Below the pieces are notes generated by a model. It had not been told where the DNA came from, did not search any database, and saw nothing but the letters and a program-made list of their open reading frames with translations. This document shows, piece after piece, positions 35,194 to 47,390 of a stretch of 64,000 bases of DNA; position 1 is the first letter of the stretch, and each line of letters begins with the position of its first letter. Source of the stretch: Urechis unicinctus (Eukaryota; Annelida; Polychaeta; Xenopneusta; Urechidae). Location of the stretch: assembly GCA_034190875.2 (NCBI GenBank), contig CM067343.1, positions 42,325,109 to 42,389,108 of the forward strand, read 5' to 3'. The position numbers and the translations under genes are program-made.

Positions 35194-38100
35194 CGTCAGA
35201 CTCATTCAGAGCCATAAATCTTGCTTTATATTTTTTAAGCTTGTTTACCGACAGCAGGAACGCTTACCATGATGTCATGCTAAGATGTTGGTCATCATAT
35301 CTTTGGATTTGCTTGCACTGTCATCCAATAGAAGATCATATCTCAGGGCTAGAAATTAGCCAAATATTTCACCGGCCAGTCGGGCCGGTAACCTTGAAAT
35401 TCTACAGGCCCTACAAATTTTCAGTATGATATAGAAAAAAACAAAAATGTACGCGTTTTTATTGTTTTTAAATATTTTATTCTAATATTAAACGCAACAT
35501 TCAGATCAATATTTACGAACTTGTCAAAACATACAAAAAGCAAGCATTTATTCAATGAAGTCAACAGCACAATTTTCCAACACACACATACTTTTCCTCA
35601 TCTGCATCATCACGTCTTATATATAGTCTGCGACCTCTTAGTCCTGAAGGCACGACATCTTCAGAAATGTTGTACCGTTAACAAATCATCAAGTTATATA
35701 GGTATGCTTACTGACGGCTTGGAAGTCAACTCGCAAGAAACGCCACGCGCATTACGTAAGTCATACAACTGTAGGTGGGCCTATTGTTAAATGCAATTAG
35801 AACGTACTGCATTCGCAAAGCAGACGCGGAAGAAAAGTCACAAGGAGAGCGCGAAGAAAACATGGCGTGCGTATGGGTGATGTTACGTCTTTCCGTCGCG
35901 TCACTTACAACTGTTACTGGCGCGAGAAGAGTTGACTTGTCTTATGAATACCATTCACAGATGATACATGGTAAATCAAATTAATGAATTTAAATAAAAA
36001 TGCCTTTATGCGATGGAAAAGCGGTTACATAAAATTTGTCAACAGACAGGAAATGGGGAGTCTCGTTGATTCGTTGTTGCCAAGTAACCGTTCGACTTAT
36101 TCAGGTCAGTAGGTGCATGTTGTATTCAAATACGAGAGGCTGCCATTAGATAGCTTGGGAAGGAGTGGGGTGGGCTTTTGTCTATGTTCTTGTCTTCACA
36201 CCAGATACCGTGATGGGTCAAAATTATACACTGACTGCAGCCAGCTGATCCCTGATCTATGGATTATAAAGTCTTCCCAAACAATCAAGGCACGTTAGTT
36301 GTATAACTTTTTCTGTGAGCCTATCAATGCCATCGGTTTATTAAACAGTTTACTTTCAGTTTATACACTATAGGTCAATAAATTATGCAAGACATGATAT
36401 TATACAGCCGGGAAGCTTTCTTATCTCGTGTGTTTGTCGGGTTTACGGTTCAAGCGGCGCTTAATCACGCGAGCCCAACTGCTATTGTATTGAACTGGGC
36501 GCGAGGTGTTAGCGCGAAAAAATCTACCCGCCAGTCGGGCGGGTGGTTGTGATTATTTACCCGTCCGACTCAAATTTCACCCGCCATTGGTAGGCGGGCG
36601 GGTGGTAATTTCAAGCCCTGATATCTTGATAGTTGTTGATGGCCTAAATTCACTGGCAGTGAAAATGAATCCTCTTAACCAAACCTTCTTTTTGACTATA
36701 TCTCCACCCCAAAGTAGAAGGCACACATTTTTGTCCACAGAATTTGGCGTCCATTTAGCAGAGTTTACAGTGGACCCCAGTGGGGAGTTAGCCATCAGAC
36801 AACTGGCATCAGTGTTGCTGAAACAATATGTGGAGGCTCATTGGTCACAGCACTCGGAGAAGTACAGGGCTCCAGAAACATCAGATGCCGTAAGTCAGGT
36901 TCTGTCTGTGACACATTTCCACATCAATTCATGTGTCCTGTATTGTGTGTGAACATTTATTTCCACTTTAGGCCAAAACAGTTATACGCCAGATCCTGCC
37001 ACTGGGCCTCCAGGAGTCTATCAGCAAGGTGAGGTCGAGCGTAGCGTATGCCGTTTCAGCTATTGCCCACTGGGACTGGCCTGAAGCATGGCCACAGCTC
37101 TTCCACATTCTCATGGAAGCGCTCACCAGTGGCAACCAGCATGCTGTGCATGGTGCTATGAGAGTTCTCACAGGTGAGCAATTCTTGTATATGATTCATT
37201 TATATTTATTGTGTGGCATGTAAACTTTGATTCTTATCAACAGATGTAGGATTTTGGGGGTTGGGTAATTTGACTGGCTTCCATCTAGAATTCCACCTTG
37301 CAGTGCCCAACAGTTAGTTTTTCCAAGCCTGCAGTAATATAATTAGTTATGTGTGCATTGATTTGATCCATCCTTCAGAGTTTTGTAGAGAGGTCACTGA
37401 CTCTCAGATGCCACAGGTGGCCCCGGTCATCCTCCCAGAGATGTTCAAAATCTTCACCAGTGACCAGACATACGGAATACGTACAAGAGGAAGAGCTGTT
37501 GACATTTTCAACACATGTGCTGGTCTTATTCTCGCCATGAATGAAGTTTCAAAGGTCAGCATTTAGGAGTTCCCTTCAATGATAAATCATTTGTCTTCAT
37601 TTCTTCCGATAACATTTGGCACCCTCGCATGCAATTCGAACCAAATACTGGCCTGCTTTTGTATGGATTCACACATAACACATTTAAGTAGTTTGTTATT
37701 ATTTTTCTTGCTGCTCAATGACTTTCTCACCATGTATTCACCCTTTTCTGTTTGTGTTTACTTTAGGGTGTTGCCAAGCAACTTTTATATCCAGTTTTAC
37801 CACAGTTCACTGAGGCATTCATCAAAGCTCTTCAAATGACTGACGGCCATACATCAGACAGCGGCCTCAAGAAAGAAATATTAAATGTATGAAGACTACA
37901 TTCATTTAACTCATAGCTTTGCTCGTTTTCTTGGTTTAACACCTGGTAGCTGAGCCAAGAAAAGTCTTTGTGTGGCATCTTACCCAACATTTTTTAAGGT
38001 CAGATAACCAGGTTAATATTGAAATGTTTGTTAGTTTGTTGCTGGTACACATTGACCTTTCTTGATGCTTTTCAGGCTATCACCACTCTGGTGAAGAACT

Positions 38101-41100
38101 GCCCCAGCCAAATGGCTCAGTGTCTGCCACAGATCCTGGTGCCCGTGTGGAACACACTGACTCACAGTGCTGACGTGTATGTCAGGACTGTGGTCAACGA
38201 TTCAGAAGAGGCAGACGACCCCATCGATTCCGACGGTAAGTTTTGTGATCCGTCAAAATCCTTGCAAACTACCTGTCAATATTTGATTCAGTGTCTAAAT
38301 GTTTTATTTTAGCTTGATCATTATTTGTATCGAATGAAACGCCCCAATGCTGATGGGGTACTTGTTTTTGCAGGGGAGGTTCTGGGCTTTGAAAACCTGG
38401 TGTACAGCATATTTGAGTTTATTCATGGCATGGTAGAGACACCAAAGCTGAGGAAGACCATCAAGAAGTCACTTACTGACCTCGTGTATTATATCCTACT
38501 ATACATGCAGATGACACAGGACCAGGTCAGTGACCTGATAACCACCAGCTGCCGCCCCCAGACCACCACTCATACACCCACCACTCCACCCTCCCCCCCA
38601 CCCCATTGTGATTATTTAAGTCAGGATTGGCTACTTACTGTCCAGTAATACAGATTGTGTGGAGAGATGTTTTAGCACCTTACAGAAGTTTGCATAAGTT
38701 GTCTCAGTGTTTGTTATTATGCCTGGTCAGCGTTTTGTTTGCCTGGTGTTTTAGGTTAGTGATGTGTGAGTTTGTATTGCAGGTGAGGATGTGGTCGAAC
38801 AGCCCTGACCAGTTTGTTGAAGATGAAGATGATGATACCTTTACATATTCTGTGCGCATATCTGCGCAGGATCTACTGCTGGTATGTATACAAAGCTTAT
38901 AATATCAGAACAATCATTCCACTGAATCTCCCTATGCTAAGTATGGATGTGTGTACCTACTGAGAGTGATGAGGATAATGTTGCAGTTGTTGTCGTCAGA
39001 GTTCCCTAAGGAGGCTGGTGCTGCCATCTGTAGTAGTGTCAGTCGTCACATACAGGAAGCCGATGTCGCTAAGGCTGCCAACAACCCTCACTGGTACTCG
39101 TTCTTATTCTATCATGCACAGTCGACTGTCTCATAAGCAACAAACCAACTGATGTGTCTTGTTTTTTTTATTGGGAACATGACGAATCACAGGCGCTTGG
39201 TTCCCGGTGCCCAGCTTCAGAGCCGCCATTTGTTACATACCTTGTAGTTAAATATTGATAGCGGCTCAAGTGTCCAGAAGCTTGGCACCTGCAACTGAGC
39301 GCCTGAGTGAAACATAACTAGGCGGTGTGGTGTAATTCAGGCTTCTTATTACAACAACTAATGTTGTGTCAAGTCACTTACTGAAGCAATCATAAATTTG
39401 CAATTGCCAATATATATTTGTGCCTTGTAAGGTGGCGTAGCTGTAATATTTGTGTTAGCTTGGATACTGTGGTGATGTTGTGTTTGCATCTGTCGGGTGG
39501 CTGTTGCAGGTGGAAGGTACACGAGGCGACCATGTTGGGTCTGGGCAGTGTGAGGCAGCTCATCATCGAAGCCATGGAGACTGGAAAACTACCCTTTGAT
39601 GTCAACTCATACCTGCAGAAAGTTGTCCTGGTTGACCTCAACCAAAATTGTAAGTGGGGTGGGGGTGGTGAGATGGAATGGGACTGGTAATATAAGGCTG
39701 GGGAGTAATTGTGTGCTTAGTTCTCTTCTGGAATAATATGTGGATTTGTGTTATTTGGAACTATTTTTTAAATTGTGTATGTAATTGTTTTGCAGGCTCC
39801 CCCTTTCTGCTGGGCAGATGCTTGTGGGTGGCTAGTCGTTATGCTCAAATACTGATCAGCTCTGAACACCTGGAAAAGTGAGTCAAACCGACCTCAATTG
39901 TTATTTCTCAGCCTTAACCATAATGCACAGGTGTATCCATTGTTGGTATTCAACATCTGATTTTGCTGTGGTTAGATTTCTCCAGGCCACCGTCAGTGGG
40001 CTTCACCCCAATCAGTCCCCGGTCGTCAGAATCTCTGCTGTGAGGGCCGTCTATGGCTTCTGTGATTATCTCTCTAACTCAGACAACGTGGCCACACTCA
40101 AACCGTTGCTGCCTGACATGATGGAGGGTCTTATTACCATAGCAACACAGTTCTCCTCGGAGGTGCTTGCCCTTTGTATCGAGACCCTCACTGTATTACT
40201 CAAGGTCAGTGTCTATCTTCCCCACTGCCTCTATCAGACTTGTTCTGTCAAGCGTGTCAAATGCTTAGTTCTACAATGCAAATAAGTAGTTTGGGTTGTC
40301 AAGTATGGCGTCTGATGATCACGTTGATATGACCCTGAATTTCTATATTGGTATGAAATTTGATTTCCACGCTGAAATGATGTGGGTTTCTTTGTGTTGA
40401 TATGGTCTCTGATGGTCATGACCCTAGGTTTTTATTTTAGTTTGACCTTTAATTCCCATGCTATAATGTTCTTTTTTGTTTTGATATGACCTCAGATATA
40501 TCCTGTTTGTTATGTTTGCATATGACCTTGGACTATCATATTGATGTGACCTTATAATGAATCATCGTGTCTGATAGTCAAGGTTATGGTCATAATGACC
40601 TAGTTAATTATCTCTGTGTGACTTATTTAGATGGACCCACAGTTGACTGCCTCATATGAACCTAAAATTACCCCACTCACTCTTGCCATTTTCCTCAAAT
40701 ATACTGGAGGTAAGTTCCACCAGAGCATGGAAATGTATGTTGTGTTTTTTCCTGGACTTGTTCTCTACAAATTGCTGAAACAATTAATTCTTTTTAACGT
40801 TAGGATTGTGTGGGGCTGTTGGTGGTTAGCTTTCAGAATGGGCTGGGGCGGCCAGGGCGATCATTTACCTGATCCCAGAGTGGAGATTCCTAGTATGCTC
40901 ATGTTGACATTAGTTCTTCCTGCCGTTCTTCTTGTTGTGTTGTATTTTGATGTTTATTCATCGTTTTTATCTAAGTTTGATTATTTTTAAAGGTCTTTTT
41001 TTTGTGTGTGTATCTGCTTAAATGACTAGAGATTAGTTCTGTAATTTCCTGGTATTTGAGGCCCCTCTTGAGTTAGATCAGTAAGAATTGCCCTGGTTAA

Positions 41101-44100
41101 GAGCTTTTGTTGGTGACATGCATTGTATCTTTTCAGCAAGCTATATACTTGGATGATTCACCACTTGTTTGTGACGCGTACAGACCCCCTCATGGTCAGT
41201 CTGACTCAAGACGTGTTTAAGACGCTGTCACAGAACCCTGGCTGTCTACTCCCTGTACAACAGCGGCTCCTGCCGACACTAGTCAGTGTGATTCAGGCAC
41301 CACCTGACAAGATCCCCGCCGGCATGCAAGCTGTAAGTATGACATCACGCTCTCTACCGCAAAACATGGCTTCACTATCATCCTATCACTAGTATTCACA
41401 TTCATGGCTTTTCTTCTATACTGTGAGCCAGTTTCACCTGAGTGAATTGACCCATGGCAGGGATAGCATATTTTCATTGATAAGATGTCGGAAATTTACG
41501 ATACCTAGTGGTTAAGGACAGAGAAAAGCTTGAATGCAATGACTTGGGATGTGCAGAGTTCAGGAAAGAATTTCAGATTTTACAGGACCGATGTCCTGTT
41601 AAGTGCCCAAACTTTAAAGGACCAGGACTTTTCTTACAGAACCAAACTGAAATTAGTCCTTTTGCAATCTCAAGATAATGCGTTAGCATAAGAAGAAAAC
41701 ACATTATTTTTAGGGTAAAATTAGTTTATTGTCAACATTAGAATCTAGATAAAATATCTATGTATGCAAAGGACATCATGATCTAATTTAGATCATGATG
41801 TCCTTTGTGTACATAAATATTTTATCCTCAATTTCCTCTTCGCGGCCGGTAATAGTCTGAATCGGACCCATCGCTGTCCAACTCATCTGCTTCGACCGAC
41901 CCAGCAATATCTTCTGCAACCTCCTCTTCATCAGTAGTGACCTCTGTTCCTTCTCTCACCTCAACCACTGGAGCATCACTCTGGGCTGCAGCTGCTTGAG
42001 CTGCTATCTGTTTCTGGGTATGTCTCCTGTAGGCAGGCTTCTTCTTGCACTGGAAATAAACGGGTGAAAATGCAATGCAATTTTCATTTTGTAGTAAAGA
42101 TACCTAACCACAATAAACTATCACCAACTGGACACTCACTGTGAGCCAATGATCCACCAGGGATTTGCTAAATAAATATTTTAGCTAAATTAATCTAAAC
42201 ATTGATCTATATAGCTTTGATTTTTTTATTAAGGTATTTATTTAACTCAGATTTAATATCATTATATATTAAAAATCATTACAAACATTTCTAAGATCAA
42301 TTTTTATTTCTTTTAATTATTTCTTTTTATAATTATTTGACTTCATGTAAAAATCATTATTATCATCATGTGGTCCACTCACTTGCAAACTGTGCAGAAC
42401 ATTTTGTCATCTTTATATTCTAGCCATGATCTACCCTCCTCCCATGTCTTTGAATATCTCTTAGGGATTTTTCTTTCTTCATTTTTTTTACTTCTCTTGG
42501 GGCGGCCTCCTTCCAGGCCTTGCCCCCTCTTTGTACCGCAGCCGCGAAAACATGTCTCAGACCGCGAAAATCACAGTTCTTCAGCAAGCACAAAACCCGT
42601 GAAAATCTCGATACTGAATTTAGAAAACGAAATCACAACTTCTGCTCACCAGTGCTCACTGTTCTGGTCACTTGTTTAATTCTTAAAAGTGGGTCCTTAC
42701 TATAAATTTTGCTATATAATTATTCTTCGGATATATTCGTGTTCACTCGGCCGTTTTCGCTGGTAAGCAGAGAAAACGGTGGCGATGGTTTCGAAAGATG
42801 GATGTACAGACGATATTTCTCTATTTGTACAACATTATTGACGAAATAAACTATCGGACACAATGACAGGACATGTCCGTGGTCCGACGGTCTTTCCTGA
42901 ACTCTGTATGTGCACACTACTGCACTGATGTGGCTGTGTTACAAGTGGCTTGTGTGTGTGAGTAGGTTTCTCTGGATATTCTGGAGACGTTAGTGCGCTG
43001 TAGCACAATGCCCTTATCTGAGGCTCTCATCTCCAATGCCTTCCCAGTCTGTGTCCAGTGTACCCTCAAGACAGATGACAACTCCACCATGCAGGTAACC
43101 AGAGCTGACCATTCTACATTCTGCTAAATGGCTTATATTATCTGGTTGTTACAGTTGTTATTGTTGTTAAAACATGTCTGTGAGGTTGTGTGATATCATA
43201 GTTTGTTGTGTTTGGTGTACCAGAGTGGGGGAGAGTGCCTCCGGGCATATGTATCCAAAGCCCTGGAACAGATCTCCCAGTGGCACGACGGCACAGGTGC
43301 TGAAACACGTAGTCTTAATTGCAGCTTACATATGCATTCAACTCGTTCATCAATCTTGTTGTTCATTCATTTATTTTTAAATCCTCTAGGATGTCTCTGT
43401 TGTCAGGGAACAATGGGATCTACTATGTGGTACAAGTCATTTCACGCCTACTGGATCCGAAGACGTCGGAGTACACTGCCACGTTTGTTGGTCGCCTGGT
43501 CTCCATCCTCATCTCCAAGATGGGGTCACAGCTGGGCAGTGACCTTGACCTAATGCTCCGAGCTGTACTCTCCAAGTTGCAACAGGCGGAGACACTAAGT
43601 GTCATACAGGTAGCAAATGGTTACACTTGATTCTAGCATTGTAACAGTTGGTCTGGGTAGTGTCGTGTCCAATCTAGGTATTATTAGAGAAAATACAGAT
43701 AACGGGTTGTACTTAGTACAGACCATGTTTGTTAACCTTTTGTCAATACATACTGCAGCTTGGGCTTGGTTATAATCATTTGTGAAAACTAAAATAGAAT
43801 GGAATTGTGGGTTATATTGAATCTTGACATCCGTTTGATAACTGCACATGTATTTGTGTGTTTTTGCGTGGAATTTTGCCCATTTTTCAGTCAAATATTT
43901 CTAGCTCATTAAATTATGGCAATGAATCAACAGATAAAGTATACCATTCTGGATATAAAATAAAACTGATATTAGTCGACTTTTCGATTAAAAATGCCTG
44001 ATTTACTCGGTAGTGACAGCACACTGATGGTGATGGCTTTGGTTGTTTTGGAAGCATTGAAATTAAGATCTTCAATTGGTCGAAAAGGCAATATGTTCGA

Positions 44101-47100
44101 CCAACTGTGATACTGGAATGTCACTCTCCTGTCGCCTTGATAAGTTTTGGTTGCAATCCTTTTGGTGATAAATTAAGGTTTGGAAGTTCTGGTGCCCTGA
44201 GCCATGGGAAGGGACTGCTGTGTAATCAATGACAAACATGCATGCCTATTCCTTTGTTCTGTTTAGGTTATTACCTATATAGTGATTTGACTGAAACTTA
44301 TTGGTCACATTTTTGTGAGACGATAAGTAAGTAAGTAAGATCACTATGTACACATTACGAAAGAAATTATCAAGTAAAACTATTTCATTGATTGACGTTT
44401 GATGAACAGAAATGATAATTTAACAAAGCATATACTAGTGGAATAACACATGCCTGTCATCATGGGTTTTTTAACATCAAATGTTGAAATGCAGTTTCAT
44501 TTGAAGGGAATATCGCAGCAAATATACATAATGTAGATGGTTGATGGTTGCTTTATAGACCATAAAGTGGTATCTGTTTGTAAAAAAACTGCTGAAAACA
44601 CTATTGTTCTTGTGCCAATTGAAATTGGGTTGGAATTGGAGAAAGGGTTCATATTCTGTTGAGTTCAGCTGTCATGTGAACTCCCATAACCTCATCAAGA
44701 CCCACCTGACAGGTGTGTTATACTGTGGTTGTTACAGAGTCTGGTGTTGGTATTTGCCCACCTCATCCACTGTCAGATGGAGGCTGTTTTAGAGTTCCTC
44801 TCCAGTGTACCTGACCCCATGGGTAAACCAGCCCTGGCCTTCGTCTTGTCCGAGTGGTGCTCCAAACAGCACCTCTTCTACGGAGCATACGAGGGCCGAG
44901 TCAGGTTAGTCTACACATAGTGGCCCCCAGATTTGCCAGTATGCCACGGATGTACCCTGTCTTCACCACCGTTCTCAGCAAACTTACTAGATGAAGCTAA
45001 CTGTCGTGATAATAATTTGTGTAGTCTAAATGACAGTAGTCTAAATGACAGTACTTGTTGCCTTATATGGTTGTGATGCTAACAGTAGCATGTATGGTGG
45101 ATATGTGACAGTACTATAGCCCTGAGTAAGCTGCTACAGCATGCCATCGAGAAGAATGATGTGCGACTTCAAGGTATCGAGGTGAAGGGGGACCAGGTGT
45201 TCCACCCGTCACAGGGCATACGTACGCGCTCCAAGGTGTCTCACTGTAAGAACTCGTTATACACCTGTCAGACAACTTATGTAACTTGTAAGCTGGCTGT
45301 GTCACCAGTTTGGATGGATTGTCAGTAAACCAAGCTGATAATAATGATAATAACTTTATTGCAATCTCAATAGCCCATGGTTATTCAGTTTATCTTGAAT
45401 ATATAAATATGCATATATTAGGCCATATATTAAGCCAGCTGGTTACTCAGTATATCTAAATATGCATATATTAGGCCGGCTGGTTTGGCATCATATTAGG
45501 CTAGCTGATTTGTAATGATGTATGTTGACCTCTGTGTGGTGATGGTCTATTAGCATAATGATAATAATTTTATTGCAATCTCATTTTATCTTGAATATAT
45601 GAATATGCATATCAAGCAAGTGAATTCAATAATGAAGCTTGGTTGGTGTTTTCCAGCCCCTGATGAGTGGACTAAGATACCTGTTCTAGTCAAGATCTAC
45701 AAACTTCTAATTAACGAGCTGTCCAATCAAATTGAGAACGCCATTGCTCAGCATGATGAGGACCTTGATGATGATGATGATGACGATGATGATGAAGAGT
45801 TGGAGGTAAGCAGGAAAAATACCCCCAGCTTGCCGTCTGTTGTTGTGCATATCAACCGACTTATATATCAAACATCAAGACCCCGCCTGTGATGAGATGC
45901 TGATTGATTTCCCTCCAAAAACTAACCCCACCCAGCCCTATAAAGCATCCGTTTGGTGATATTTGCCCTCCAACAATTCTGTTCATTGGCTCATAACCAG
46001 CAGCTATATATATAAATATATACAGTCGAGTATCCCTTATCCGGAATTTCGAAATCCGGAAACCCCCGAAATCCGGAATTTTTTGGGCAAGGACCGTTAT
46101 GACGCCGCAGTGAAATTTTCAGAAGATTTCAGGTCCCAATAAACGACAGACAGTTGCGGTCTGACCTTGGCGGCAAGAGGTTTGTGGTGGGGCCGTTGTT
46201 AAGGTGCTTAAATTAGTCGCACCTTCTCAGCCGACAATGGGGGGTCTCTTAGATAAGCATTAATGCTGAAACCGTGCGCCTCCAGGTCAGACAGTAAAAC
46301 GACCTAGGCAAAGAAACTTCGACTCTGACAGCGTCCACGCTGTTTTCTAATTTAGATTTCTCATATCCGTGCTGAGGCATCAGCTCATCAAAAGACCAGG
46401 GGCGAGTGTCTTGCCTATAAAATGACCATAATACGCTTATTACCATAAACATCAGTGGTGTTCTGTTGATCTGTTATATGCCTCACATCATACATTTAGA
46501 AAAAGAGTGACGGGACCTCAGGTCGTATTCTCAGCTGAAATTATCTTAAGCCTGTGTCCAAGCATGTATGCCACAATGACGAAATAGGGTCTAAATTAGA
46601 ATTTAATCACGTCACTTTGACTGTTTCGTTAGATTCCCCATCACGAAATAACGTTGAGGTACGCTTGTGACTGTTAACGCACCCTTTTTTTTGACAAAAT
46701 TATTCTTGATTTCTATCGTGGAGTCCATATTTACAATGTTAAGGTGGAAGTGGACAAGGCGGTGCTCGTCTGGAAAACCACAACGTTATGATTAACACAG
46801 AAGGCTGTGCTTCTCCAAAAGGAATGCATATTAATGGGTGTCTGGAAAGGCATATTCCGAAATCCGGAACACACCCGGTCCTGACCATTCCGGATAAGGG
46901 ATGCTCGACTGTATATATATATTGTTCAGCCTTAATTGATGATTGTCATGAGGATTGTTGCTATGGTTACAGGGTGATTGGGGGGAGGAGGAGAATGGAG
47001 GTCAGGGTGTGAATGGACAAGTTAACGGGGACACATTACAAGCCCTCCTCAGTCAGATGTCACCTGCGTCTGATTATATAGGTAAGCATTTCTCTCTATG

Positions 47101-47390
47101 TAGTGCGTACAATTCACAATTTGCATCCTATTACGCCATGTTGTTTTGCCATACACTGGTTGGTTAACCTTGCTGCTGCTGCTGCTGCTGCAGGTTATGA
47201 CATGGATGATGATGTGGGTGAAGAGGAGGATGAAGATGCCGCCAACGACCCTATCAACCAGATCAACCTCAAACAGTTCCTCACCGACTTCCTCCTCTCT
47301 CTCTCCCAGCAACCCTACTACTCCCAGTTCACCCTCCATCACAACGACAACGAGCGTAAGGTCCTACACAGCATCGGTATCCATGTCTGA
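33074..47390 (+). CDS. IPO9: importin-9, 22 exons
   Basis: Karyopherin-beta receptor that imports ribosomal proteins, core histones and actin into the nucleus. Exons: 33074-33209, 36741-36889, 36972-37173, 37379-37554, 37767-37886, 38076-38235, 38374-38525, 38783-38881, 38987-39093, 39510-39649, 39796-39877, 39976-40204, 40631-40709, 41184-41332, 42966-43094, 43224-43296, 43407-43609, 44738-44904, 45112-45245, 45657-45805, 46973-47081, 47194-47390; 3141 nt, 1046 residues (human 1041). Conserved blocks: [106 protein letters not shown] and [14 protein letters not shown]. An acidic loop ([17 protein letters not shown]) precedes the C-terminus, as in human. Exon 19 ends at the second possible donor (45245); the first breaks the frame. 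Introns 1, 14 and 20 hold transposons. AATAAA lies at 47634-47639. Confidence 0.97.
33685..34140 (-). mobile_element. degraded hAT-like element fragment in IPO9 intron 1
   Basis: Starts with CAGGGCCAAAAATTA at 33685 followed by repeated GGGTCC/GGACCC motifs, like the ends of the hAT-like elements nearby. On the minus strand, 33851-34108 encodes 85 codons ending in [19 protein letters not shown]; the IEGP...DF pattern recalls the C-terminus of ZNF862-type hAT transposases as I remember them. No matching right end found. Old and truncated. Confidence 0.45.
34141..35103. other. rest of IPO9 intron 1, unclassified
   Basis: No gene seen. CCCCTCTTCGGGG at about 34670-34682 is a short strong hairpin with a UUCG-like loop. 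The stretch 34640-34930 has a composition unlike its surroundings and may be an unclassified repeat. Confidence 0.35.
35106..35190. repeat. (TA)n microsatellite
   Basis: About 42 uninterrupted TA units in IPO9 intron 1. Confidence 0.96.
35344..36620. mobile_element. 1277-bp hAT-like non-autonomous element in IPO9 intron 1
   Basis: The left end is CAGGGCTAGAAATTA; the right end, reverse-complemented, is CAGGGCTTGAAATTA. ATATCT flanks both sides (35338-35343 and 36621-36626), a perfect 6-bp target duplication. Inside each end lies a palindromic motif: ACCGGCCAGTCGGGCCGGT on the left and ACCCGCCAGTCGGGCGGGT plus further copies on the right. No transposase domain was recognised in the interior. 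Confidence 0.85.
39190..39305. repeat. hairpin-forming inverted repeat in IPO9 intron 9
   Basis: 39190-39226 (CAGGCGCTTGG...GAGCCGC) pairs with 39261-39305 (GCGGCTC...GCGCCTG). The arms share CAGGCGCT, GGTGCC, AGCTTC and GAGCCGC in order with small gaps. Probably a MITE remnant. Confidence 0.65.
41554..42906 (-). mobile_element. 1353-bp internally deleted hAT-like element in IPO9 intron 14
   Basis: Left end CAGAGTTCAGGAAAG; right end CTTTCCTGAACTCTG, an exact inverted repeat of 15. Flanks GATGTG and TATGTG give a 6-bp target duplication with one mismatch. Subterminal ACAGGAC and GGACATGTCC motifs occur at both ends. The minus strand keeps two exon-like pieces: about 42390-42540, encoding a basic stretch then [14 protein letters not shown] and FCTVCK, as at the start of TTF/BED-type zinc fingers in hAT transposases; and about 41835-42052, encoding an Ala/Glu-rich acidic tail that ends in YYRPRRGN and a stop. 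The catalytic core is missing, so the element depends on a relative elsewhere. Confidence 0.8.
45339..45625. repeat. two direct copies of an AT-rich repeat in IPO9 intron 19
   Basis: TTTATTGCAATCTCA followed by TTTATCTTGAATATAT and AATATGCATAT occurs near 45355-45415 and again near 45571-45612. Within the first, ATATGCATATATTAGGCC and GCTGGTT recur. It may be the 3' end of a non-LTR element, but this is unproven. Confidence 0.5.
46023..46911. mobile_element. 889-bp Tigger/pogo-like element in IPO9 intron 20
   Basis: Starts CAGTCGAGTATCCCTTATCC and ends, reverse-complemented, CAGTCGAGCATCCCTTATCC; TA stands on both sides (46021-46022 and 46912-46913). CAGT ends and a TA target are the signature of pogo/Tigger elements of the Tc1-mariner superfamily. 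Subterminal copies of GAAATCCGGAA occur at both ends. No transposase frame remains. Confidence 0.88.
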
